Shown here: piece after piece, positions 1-8,200 of the stretch
Layout of the letters: each line of letters begins with the position of its first letter
Numbering within the stretch: position 1 is the stretch's first letter
From: Phoronis pallida
Taxonomy: Eukaryota; Phoronida; Phoronidae
NCBI GenBank assembly: GCA_028565715.1
Contig: JAOXYC010189023.1
Location: 1 to 12,336 of the forward strand
DNA length: 12,336 bases
Reading direction: 5' to 3'
Translations under genes and position numbers: made by a program
The notes under the pieces: generated by a model
Database searches by the model: none
What the model was told of the DNA's origin: nothing
The model's input: only the letters and a program-made list of their open reading frames with translations

Positions 1-110
1 TGACAAAGCTGTTTTTAGAACATTTGAGAGGACTTTAATAAAGATAAACAACGCAAAGACTCGTCGTATTTTCAATGGATTATTCAATAGAAATATATTT
101 TATGTTCTAG

Positions 111-220
111 GCAAGGCCAAACCACTTCCATATGCTACTGGAACATGTCGATTCTGTGGTACGACGGGTAACACAGGACTGCTTGCTGTTGGCAATGTCT
201 GTTCAGATCTGGACTGTCAG
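111..220 (+). CDS. MYCBP2: MYCBP2 exon A (cysteine-rich segment before RING)
   Basis: The acceptor is TTCTAG ending at 110 and the donor is CAG|GTACAT. The first two bases complete a codon begun in the previous exon, then 36 codons read [20 protein letters not shown] and onward to a CSDLDCQ end. The CxxC pair and the later cysteines suggest a zinc-binding segment. It ends in phase 0 and joins cleanly to 607. Confidence 0.88.
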
Positions 221-3200
221 GTACATGTTAATCTTTTGTTGTTATAAATGTACAGCTATGGTGAAGTTTTTGAATATATTACTATTTTGTCATTGTTTGA
301 ATAACCTGTGCTAATCAATGGCCGAGTCTTTCGGTGACACCATGTGAAGTGATAAATACAATCAGTCAATTTGTTTCTGAAGTCTTGCGTGTCACTGAAA
401 ACTCGATCATTTATCATTCTTCACCATATATACTCTAAAACAACATTCTACCTGTTCCAGTTTTTAAGTCTTTTGTGCTTTTTCTCCAGACGAGAAGCTT
501 ATTTTGCCTTGCACCAAACCTGGCCAAAAATCAGCATTTTTTCAAAAAAGTATTCATATAATGAAGTTCTGGATTTTGTATTATTTTGATTTAATTATTT
601 CCTCAGGAATATGCCAAACATGCATGCACCAAGACCCTGCCATGTGGTCATCTGTGCGGTGGTATTAAGGATGAGGTGAATTGTCTCCCATGTCTGAATA
701 GATGTAACAAGGAGACAAGCCTGAAACAGGACGCTGATGACATGTGTATGATATGTTTCACTGAAGCACTCAATGCAGCTCCGGCAGTACAGGTAGGTTT
801 GATACCAAACTTGGTTTTGCCATACCTTTTTTTTGACAAACAGAGAAATACATTTTCCTAAATACATATTCCTTGTCAAAAAAAGGAAAAAGACATATAA
901 TTTGTCGCATCAACAAAATTCTAGAATGTATTTGAATTAACAAAACCGAAAATTAGGATTACAAAAAGTTTGAGTTTACTCCATAAAATATCCCAAAATC
1001 TTCATCCCTCAAATTTCAGGCTTTCTCTTTTTAGCCAGTGAGCAATGTGCTCTAACTCTAAAATAATTCATCAAACAACTTCCTGAGTTTGAATACGATG
1101 AAATAGATTGTTCATTCTCTCCCGAACATGATATATAAAATTGTTCACTTACTGGGTGAGATTTCTTTTGATGGTCAGACGTTTCAACCCAGCTACTCTG
1201 GGCTTTTTTCGATGACTGTCATTGAAAAATCCCAGAGTAGCTGGGTTGAAACGTCTGACCATCAAAAGAAATCTCACCCAGTAAGTGAACAATTTTATAT
1301 ATGAGTTTGAATAGTTCAATTTTTTTTAAATAAACAAGATTTTTGAATATTTTATATTTAAGTGTAAGTTTTATTTTTACTTTAATTTTCTGTTTCAGCT
1401 TGAATGTGGTCATGTCTTCCATCTTCACTGTAGTAGAAGTATTCTCAGTAAGAGATGGGTTGGGCCACGCATTACTTTTGGATTTTCACTTTGTCCCATT
1501 TGCAAGGTAAACTTTTACATTAACTTCGGGTTAAAGCATGAAGGACAAATTCCAAAATGCAACAAAAGGCGTTTGTAATCTGATGAATGTAGCATTTGCT
1601 GTACGTCTTATTGTAATATTTGCGACTTTGGGACCCAGTAACATACTTGAGTTCTTAAGTCCCCAATCAGGGCTTGTAATTGTCCGCCTTTCGGCGGATT
1701 TCCACCTTTTCTACTCATTCGTTCCGCTTTTTATTTTTTATTTCCGCCGAAAAACTGCTGAATCACTGTTCGTATCAGCGATAAAAATGTGTTTTTAAAC
1801 CAGAAGTTATTGTTCGCTCTTTGTTTTCGGAGGTTGGAAAAAAAGCGTTATAATTGACGCTCGAAGGGACTGTAGGACAACTTTCGAGGCGCGTCAGCGT
1901 TTTTTTTTTTTTTTTTGTCGTCAACTTTTTGAGAATTATCACCGCGGTTTTGGTCAGCGGTTTCCGCCTTTTTTGTCGTGGGTTGTTACAAGCCCTGCCA
2001 ATGATGACATGAATTTGTTATATCCAAAAAATGTCCATGATCTAAACAGTTTGTTTTAGTCCTATTTTATGAAACTGTTTTTGTGTATTGAGTGAGCTAA
2101 GATTGGTATTTTATTTTTTCCTACCCTGTTAAATTCTGAATCACCAAAAGCCTACAGTTACGTAAAAGAAAAACAAGAGATTTTGGCACCAGCATTCTTT
2201 ATTCCTGTGATCCTGGACCCAGGTTTTGAAGGTTGTGAAACATTTCAGGACATTTAAAGTGTTTCTTATATTTATAACAACTCTGCTAACTTGGAGACTG
2301 ACATTTGTAAATTTAATATCCCAATTACAGGTACCAGTTGAGCACATTGTACTGAAGGACCTGTTAGAGCCTATCAGAGCACTACAGGAAGATGTACGTA
2401 GGAAGGCATTGATGAGACTAGAGTACGAAGGACTACACAAGGCTGAGGCTATCACTACTGTGGGGGCTAGGTTCTATAATGATCCAGCGGGCTTTGCTAT
2501 GGAACGTTACTCATACTATGTGTGCTTCAAGTGTGGAAAGGTAGGGCTATTCTCACATGGTCCAATGACTCGTGGTCAAAACACATTTGACTAAATTGTT
2601 AGACATATTTGATAGAAATAAGGGAACACTGCTTGCTTGGTTTTTCCTTTTCCAGGCCCAAATGCTGTTGAACACTAAGTTATCAGACTATTTTGTTTTT
2701 AACAAAACATTAAAATGTCTAAATTCATCTTCTTCTTTCTGTGATGCAAGTTTACTATAATATTTCCTATGAAGATGGTTTTCTGTTGGAAATACCAAGG
2801 AATGCAACAATAAGACGCATCCAACAGTAATGTGATGTGTTATGATATTTATCAGAATATTTTTTTAAACTTACTTTTTTAACAGGCATATTATGGAGGT
2901 GAAGCTCGATGTGATGAAGAGGCTGGTATATCTGAAGACTATAACCCTGCAGAGCTTGTGTGTGGAGGATGTTCTGATGTCTCCAGAGCTCAGGTATTTA
3001 TATCAAAGAACGGTTGAAGGTTTTTTTTTCAAATTCAAAAGTGTAGTTACTCAACAAACCTATCAAGGAAAGTGACTAAATAACATTTGACAGATGCTCT
3101 TAACAGATATGATTTTTTTTTATAACCTCTCGTACTATATGGTGCTTATACACAGTTTTATTATACACTCAATAAAGTAGTGAAGCCCAGAAATGGACAG

Positions 3201-4007
3201 ATACATGATCATGTTAAATGGAGGACAGACCTGTGTTGTAATTGCCAGAATTATGACATTTGCAAAAACTTGTTTCAATGTCGTGTTGAAATAATTATCA
3301 ATGACCCTCTAGTGGCCCACAATATAATGTTTGAACAGTCAAATGGAGACAATTTGTTTGCTTATTTTCAGATGTGTCCTAAACATGGTATGGACTTCCT
3401 GGAGTATAAGTGTCGCTATTGTTGCTCTGTTGCTGTCTTCTTCTGTTTTGGAACGACTCATTTTTGTAACGCATGTCATGATGACTTCCAACGAGTAACC
3501 AACATGCCCAAGACAATGTTACCACACTGTCCGGCAGGTAAAGATTTTGGATTTCTCTAAAAAGTTTTTAGTTTGGAGATGAAGGAAACATTGAATTCTT
3601 ATTGGACGTTTGCTGTTGGTGGGATTACGAGATGGTGATGGTTTACTGTTCTTCATACATTTGGAACCATAAATAGGTGACAACTACCTGGTAATCCTAA
3701 GTGATAACTTGTACAACAAATGAAGTTTTGTTACAAGCTAGTTATAACATAAAATATGCTTTTGCATGATTACCAAGAATGATGAATTTTGGCAAAACCT
3801 GGTACAGTATATTGCAAATACAAACAGACAGAAGTACAACGTACTTATGACGTATCTATTGTTTTAACTGTAATAATTTCTTGTGTTCTAGGACCTCGTG
3901 GTAAACAGCTTGAAGGTGATGAATGTCCTCTACATGTTCAACATCCACCAACTGGGGAAGAGTTTGCATTGGGGTGTGGTGTGTGTAGGAACGCACACAC
4001 ATTCTAG
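111..4007 (+). CDS. MYCBP2: MYCBP2/PHR E3 ubiquitin ligase, C-terminal exons (5' partial)
   Basis: Seven exons (111-220, 607-792, 1399-1506, 2331-2540, 2886-2993, 3372-3537, 3892-4007) join in frame across GT..AG introns to give about 334 residues ending at TAG. The product matches the C-terminus of the PHR family (MYCBP2, Highwire, RPM-1), which is several thousand residues long, so most of the gene lies left of the window. Order seen: a cysteine-rich segment (CRFCG), a second Cys/His cluster ([11 protein letters not shown]), a RING-H2 finger ([18 protein letters not shown]), a helical linker ([12 protein letters not shown]), then the tandem-cysteine domain and the final [11 protein letters not shown]. 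In the human enzyme the RING binds E2 and ubiquitin is relayed through two cysteines to a hydroxyl, preferably threonine; both cysteines are present here. The family regulates synapse growth and axon degeneration. Introns 221-606, 2541-2885, 2994-3371 and 3538-3891 hold nothing I recognise; introns 793-1398 and 1507-2330 carry repeats. No frameshift or in-frame stop is visible. Confidence 0.96.
607..792 (+). CDS. MYCBP2: MYCBP2 exon B (Cys/His cluster and first half of RING)
   Basis: There are 62 codons between CTCAG and CAG|GTAGGT. The exon opens with a cysteine-rich stretch ([13 protein letters not shown], then CLPCLNRC), then a conserved linker DADDM and the first RING pair CMIC, whose cysteines are coded at 745-747 and 754-756. 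The exon stops at AAPAVQ, so the RING is cut by an intron after its first zinc-ligand pair. Confidence 0.95.
1131..1302. repeat. perfect palindrome with 72-bp arms
   Basis: 1131-1202 is the exact reverse complement of 1231-1302. The 28-bp spacer is itself nearly palindromic (ATGAC T GTCAT at its centre, 1217), so the stem is almost continuous over about 172 bp. It lies in the intron that splits the MYCBP2 RING. The 12-bp direct repeat TGAGTTTGAATA at 1084-1095 and 1302-1313 brackets the region and could be a target duplication. Confidence 0.93.
1399..1506 (+). CDS. MYCBP2: MYCBP2 exon C (second half of RING-H2)
   Basis: There are 36 codons between TTTCAG and AAG|GTAAAC. They encode [11 protein letters not shown], then a conserved [11 protein letters not shown] segment and CPICK. 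The ligands are Cys at 1405, His at 1411, His at 1420, Cys at 1429, Cys at 1492 and Cys at 1501. With the two cysteines of the preceding exon this makes a complete C3H2C3 RING. Confidence 0.96.
1668..1997. mobile_element. MITE-like element with 12-bp inverted ends
   Basis: CAGGGCTTGTAA at 1668-1679 is matched by TTACAAGCCCTG at 1986-1997, and CCAAT lies directly outside each end (1663-1667 and 1998-2002). The 330-bp interior has repeated CCGCC/GGCGG motifs near both ends and a long T run, and has no coding capacity. CAGGG ends recall hAT-type elements, but those usually make 8-bp duplications, so the superfamily is left open. Confidence 0.75.
2331..2540 (+). CDS. MYCBP2: MYCBP2 exon D (linker helix, start of TC domain)
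   Basis: There are 70 codons between ATTACAG and AAG|GTAGGG. The exon starts [14 protein letters not shown] and runs through a charged helical stretch ([20 protein letters not shown]) to [18 protein letters not shown] and CFKCGK. It is almost unchanged from vertebrate MYCBP2 and joins the RING to the tandem-cysteine relay domain. Confidence 0.96.
2886..2993 (+). CDS. MYCBP2: MYCBP2 exon E (upstream relay cysteine)
   Basis: There are 36 codons between TTTAACAG and [20 protein letters not shown] places a cysteine at 2910-2912 that aligns with human Cys4520, the first acceptor in the relay. The Glu of [10 protein letters not shown] (2952-2954) aligns with human Glu4534. Human numbering comes from recalled knowledge of the 4640-residue form; the residues themselves are read from the sequence. 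Confidence 0.95.
3372..3537 (+). CDS. MYCBP2: MYCBP2 exon F (esterification cysteine)
   Basis: There are 55 codons plus one base between TTTTCAG and [29 protein letters not shown] carries the cysteine at 3444-3446 that aligns with human Cys4572, the residue that transfers ubiquitin to a hydroxyl. The His of NACHDD (3477-3479) aligns with His4583. An open frame continues upstream to 3180, but that part is intron and does not match the family. Confidence 0.96.
3892..4007 (+). CDS. MYCBP2: MYCBP2 exon G (C-terminal tail and stop)
   Basis: The acceptor is TGTTCTAG ending at 3891. Two bases complete a Gly codon, then [14 protein letters not shown] leads to [20 protein letters not shown], Phe and TAG at 4005-4007. 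The tail is almost identical to the vertebrate C-terminus, so this is the true end of the protein. Confidence 0.97.
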
Positions 4008-4082
4008 AATTAGAGAGTTCAGCCTTAATTCTTCATTATGTGCATGTGTAACATCAATTGAAAAGGAGTTTGCACCCGAGTG

Positions 4083-4124
4083 TTGAAAGTGCAGGAAGGC
4101 ACTTTGAAAGTGCAGGAAGGCACT
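4083..4124 (+). repeat. two tandem copies of a 21-bp hairpin unit
   Basis: The unit TTGAAAGTGCAGGAAGGCACT (shown in two parts: TTGAAAGTGC and AGGAAGGCACT) occurs twice without a gap, at 4083-4103 and 4104-4124, and the copies are identical. Inside each, AAGTGC and GCACTT flank AGGAAG, so the transcript could form two small adjacent stem-loops about 75 nt after the MYCBP2 stop. Confidence 0.85.
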
Positions 4125-4761
4125 TACTGTGTAAGATGAGAAAGCATAGCATTTATTGGCATTAATTGACAAAGAGTTGGCTCTTTGGTGTGGAATTGTC
4201 ATGAACATTTTACCTGGACAAAAAATGTACCACAAAATTTCAATCTACACTGTTACCAGATTAGATGTGGAGCACAATGCACATGCATTGTATGGCAATT
4301 AATTCATAAAAAACATAATTATCCCCATAAATTGGTGTGATGTTTGCAGGTGCCTACATACTTAAAGTTAAAGCAAACAATGTTTATTAAAAATTATTGT
4401 GTTAATTAAATCATTTAGCAGTTTGTTGGCTATTCAATGTGGCAAATTTACCTGCATTTGATGGACGAGACATCATCACAGAACATTTTATGTTGAAATG
4501 TGATTAAAATTTGATACAAAAAATGTGCCATGCAGAAAATAATGGTAGTATGGGTTAAGATTGTGTGGTCATCCAACTCTTGTTAGATCTGTTAAAACGC
4601 ATAATAGCATGAATTTAGATACAGACCTGGGCAGATGTTAAAGCCAATCCTATCACAAGTTTGATACTCACTAAATGAATTGGAAGTGGGCATTCTTTGG
4701 CAAATTTCAACTACCGAATTAACAAAAATGTTAACATTTTGTTCACCAAGTTGTTGTTCAA

Positions 4762-4767
4762 TTTATT
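4762..4767 (-). terminator. possible HARS poly(A) signal on the - strand
   Basis: TTTATT on the + strand reads AATAAA on the - strand, about 410 bases after the HARS stop. A variant TATAAA lies nearer, at 5160-5165. If 4762 is used, the HARS and MYCBP2 transcripts overlap at their 3' ends. The choice cannot be settled from sequence alone. Confidence 0.3.
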
Positions 4768-4983
4768 GAATGGTTGTATAGATTGACAGTATTATTGTAT
4801 TATATGTTCGTACAAAAGACATTTAGAATTGCACCCAATGTGGTGTTAAGATTTCAGTGCTTATCAGTTGTATCTGCCTTAGAAGCAGAAAATTGTTATA
4901 GACAGTAAAATATGTTTTGTGTGATAATTATGACATATGTTTTCATTAATAATATCAATTGAAGTACTTGACTGTGCTAAAGT

Positions 4984-4989
4984 AATAAA
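4984..4989 (+). terminator. MYCBP2 poly(A) signal AATAAA
   Basis: This is the only canonical AATAAA on the + strand between the MYCBP2 stop and the HARS stop. It is followed within 12-40 bases by runs of T and GT (TTTTTTTTTAG, TTTGTATTTTTTTGA), the usual downstream element for cleavage. Confidence 0.6.
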
Positions 4990-5176
4990 ATTCCTGAGAA
5001 TTTTTTTTTTAGTTTGTATTTTTTTGACATCTATACATCTGACACTATTTCCAATAAGTTAGATATACACGATTAAAGTCATTCAATGTCGCACTTTCAA
5101 GAAGCAACATGAATCAACCAATATTTGTCCTGGTAGTGACAAAATAAGCCTGATGACGTTTATATAAAGTCTTTCA

Positions 5177-5269
5177 TCATGACGATGCCCCTGACCCATT
5201 AGCTTCTGCTTCCAATCTTGCCAGCTCTGACTTTATCATGTCGGTTAGTTCAGGTCTTGGAACCTTTTT
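5177..5269 (-). CDS. HARS: HARS last exon
   Basis: The acceptor is TTTTTCAG. Thirty codons start [20 protein letters not shown] and end in a small Gly/Ala/Ser-rich tail at TGA (5177-5179), with a second TGA directly after it (5174-5176). It continues the helix after REE of the previous exon. The tail differs from the short cysteine-containing end of human HARS. Confidence 0.9.
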   Translation of the reverse strand, partial: KKVPRPELTDMIKSELARLEAEANGSGASS

Positions 5270-8200
5270 CTGAAAAATAATACCAAAAAGGTTTACCACC
5301 AAATTTATTTACTTGACATTTTGTTTTCTGTTTTTTTTTTTAAAACCCTATAAGGGGTAAGGATATTTCCTTGTGGGAAATCCATCAAACAAAATTTTTG
5401 CCAAATACACTCTCTAAAATGTCACAGAGAATATTGATAAATTGGTCACTTAAACTCATACATTACTTACGATTCTAAAATTATAGCAATATCCAAAAAA
5501 AACACAACCGTCTTACCTCTTCTCTTGTTACAACATTCCTCAGTGTCACTTCATTATTCTCGATCTCAGATTGACCAATGATAACAGCTAATGGTATCCC
5601 CATCTCCTCGCAATACTGAAACTGAGATAGTGACTTAGGGTTCTTCTTGTACGACTGCTCACACCTGATGTCAGTATTCCACAGTTCTGTACACAGCTTC
5701 ATACGTTCCTCCAACAGATTCTTTTGTGCTGAGACTACAAACACTTGTGTTGCTGTTGTGCGGATTTTCTTCTTGGCAAGCTGAAAATTAAAAAAGTTTT
5801 TAAAAGTCTAAGCGGTCTCGCATCTTCACTTTTAAAAGCTTTCTTTTTTAAAAACTGCATTGCACCTTTACTACACAGGAATATGTTTTAATTTGTATAA
5901 ACTGATTGTGAGCAGGAGGTTTTATCAAGCTGTGTCAATATCAGCACCCTTAACAAACAGAGGGTACTGACATTGCTTGCCTTGGTACAAGCAGCATAAC
6001 TAATATGAAAGTGAATGGAACTCACATAAGTTGACACGTTTTAGATAATTCATTTCTCATTGCATTATTTTTCCTGACACTTTAACCTGTTTTGTACGCT
6101 ATATTCTACTCATCTGATGATGGATTTATGAATAAATATCGAAACGCAAGACCCTGGACATTTGCGTTTTCATTTATTTCTTCAATTTCATTCTTTACTT
6201 GTGGCCAAAAACTAAATATAATTAAACCAAACACATCTAAACTCTATTGTATTTTGAAAATTGAAGACCAGTGACAAAATATCCATTACACCATTACCTG
6301 AGCTTTGGCTTCCATAATAGAGAAGACCCGTTCGATGCCAATACTGACACCAACACATGGTACTTTCTTGCCCTTGGAGTCGAACATTCCCACAAGGTTG
6401 TCGTAGCGTCCTCCCCCGGCAACACTACCTACACCCACCTGCTCTGTGTCTTCTTTTACTTGAGTTGAAGCAAATCCTAAAATAAAATGCAACTGACAAA
6501 TATAATAATAACCCATTCTTAACTGAAATACTATCAGTTGGTTCCAGTTACCAGTTCAGTCCTGAAAACATTTCTGACAAAAATCATTCATTCTTCTGTG
6601 GATATAGAAAGACTGCTTCCCAAAACACTTACAGGTGATTGGATAAATGTTGAAATTGATTGCGGACAGAGTATGTCTTGCCTTTTTCCCGAAAAAAAAT
6701 GTTCACATTTACTGGCCATGAAGAGTTTGATGGAATTTAAATAAATAAAAATAAATGTACACAATCTGATGAATTCATTCAAGCATTTTTGCAATATCTA
6801 GTGAAACAAAATGAAGCTCAATCTATAATCATACCTTTTAAATCAGCTTCATAAATAACACCAGTGTAATAATCTAGCCCTCTTGCGAGACTCATGTCAA
6901 ACGAGACTTTATCCATCACACCAAACAGATCACAGTAATTGAGTAGTAGCTTCATTTCTTCAAGTCCCTCCTTGGCTGACTTGTTGGCCATCAATCTCTC
7001 ATCTTTCTGTAATTTCTCAACCAGTTCTTTACCACCTATGTGTATAAAAGAGTTATAAAATTATGACTCACGCCTATTTTTTAAGACAGTGTTTTACTGA
7101 TGAGTCCGGGAACATGTGTTTTGCTGGGAAACTATCACTAAAACCTTAAGTAGACTGAACTCAGTCCATTGCTGAAAACAATAGACTGAAAGCGTTGAGG
7201 TTTTTTGTCAAAAATATGTGACTGTCATAGGAAAATGTAACATAAACCAACTGACCATTAAGTTGCACATATTGTCCAATCAGATCTGCTACATCTGGCG
7301 CTAGTCCTTTCTCATCAATCATCTCAGCCCTGACGTCATCCCAGAATGTCTGCAATTGAAAGTTTATCTGTTATAAACAGTGTCTAAGATTTCAGCCATT
7401 TCCAACAACATGTGTAGTGAGAACATTTGTCGAGTTATTGGACGCAATGGTTTTTCTTGAAAAAATGAGAAACTTGTGTTAACCTGCTTGTTTCTTGTAG
7501 CTGTAGTAGAGTTTAAATAAAAACAAAAACTGTTTTAAGGTTATGAATGAGTACCTTCATTCTTTAGCAATTTACAAAAAAATAGGCATTTTCAACCCAT
7601 AAAAGTATTAGTTCCAAAAGCAGACATATTTGGGCATCTGATAAAATGTTTTTTTTATCTAATAGTCATTCCCCGTTTTATGGCAAATGTGTTTTTTTGT
7701 AAAAAATCCGTTTTTCGAAAGGTACATCGATTGGGAAAAAACCTGTTAACATATTTTTTTCTCATGTGAAAATATACCACATGGACACAACAATGCTGTT
7801 AGGAAATTTCAAATAAATGGCTAGTTTTGTTTTTATGTTCTTTCAAAGCACAAAAAAGTAGTCAAAATGGCGGGCGAACTACTTTTTGTGCTTTGAAAGA
7901 ACATAAAAACGCAACTAGCCATTTATTTGAAATTTCCTAACAGCATTTTTGTGTCCGTGTGGTATATTTTCACATGAGAAAAAATTTATAAAAATATAGT
8001 TACAGGTTTTTTCCCTATCGATGTACCTTTCGAAAAACAAATTTTTTTACAAAAAAACACATTTGCCATAAAACGGAGAATAACTATTAGATAAAAATAT
8101 TTTATCAGATGCCCAAATATGTCTGCTTTTGGATAATACATACTTTTATGGGTTGAAAATGCCTAGTTTTTTTGTAAATTGCTAAAGAATGAAGGTCATT

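Larger units (their letters stand above)
4008..5005 (+). other. MYCBP2: MYCBP2 3' UTR and start of convergent intergenic region
   Basis: This stretch of about 1 kb follows the MYCBP2 stop codon. It is AT-rich with no coding exon that I can see. It holds a 21-bp tandem repeat (4083-4124) and a near-perfect 18-bp palindrome with 8-bp arms at 4274-4291. ATTAAA hexamers lie at 4386, 4405 and 4503, and an AATAAA at 4984 is followed by a T-rich tract, which I take as the main 3' end. The exact UTR end is inferred. Confidence 0.6.

Noticed and set aside
34-42. AATAAA near the left edge as a poly(A) signal
   Set aside because: It lies in an intron of MYCBP2 with coding exons continuing downstream.
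1219-1428. 69-codon - strand frame over the palindrome
   Set aside because: It overlaps the palindrome, the intron and the antisense of exon C. The low-complexity Lys-rich translation comes from AT-rich sequence.
1538-1798. 86-codon open frame on the + strand
   Set aside because: It crosses the left boundary of the MITE-like element inside a MYCBP2 intron, so it has no consistent origin.
3180-3371. Open frame upstream of MYCBP2 exon F
   Set aside because: It runs in frame into the exon, but the segment before the acceptor has no family similarity, and skipping it joins exon E to exon F exactly as in other animals.
4274-4291. 18-bp near-palindrome ACAATGCA..TGCATTGT as an operator or microRNA
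   Set aside because: The stem is only 8 bp with a 2-base loop, too short for a microRNA precursor, and such palindromes are expected by chance in AT-rich UTR.
6538-6794. Open frames on both strands in a HARS intron
   Set aside because: They occur in the intron between exons 6298-6476 and 6835-7035, overlap each other on opposite strands and have no domain signature.
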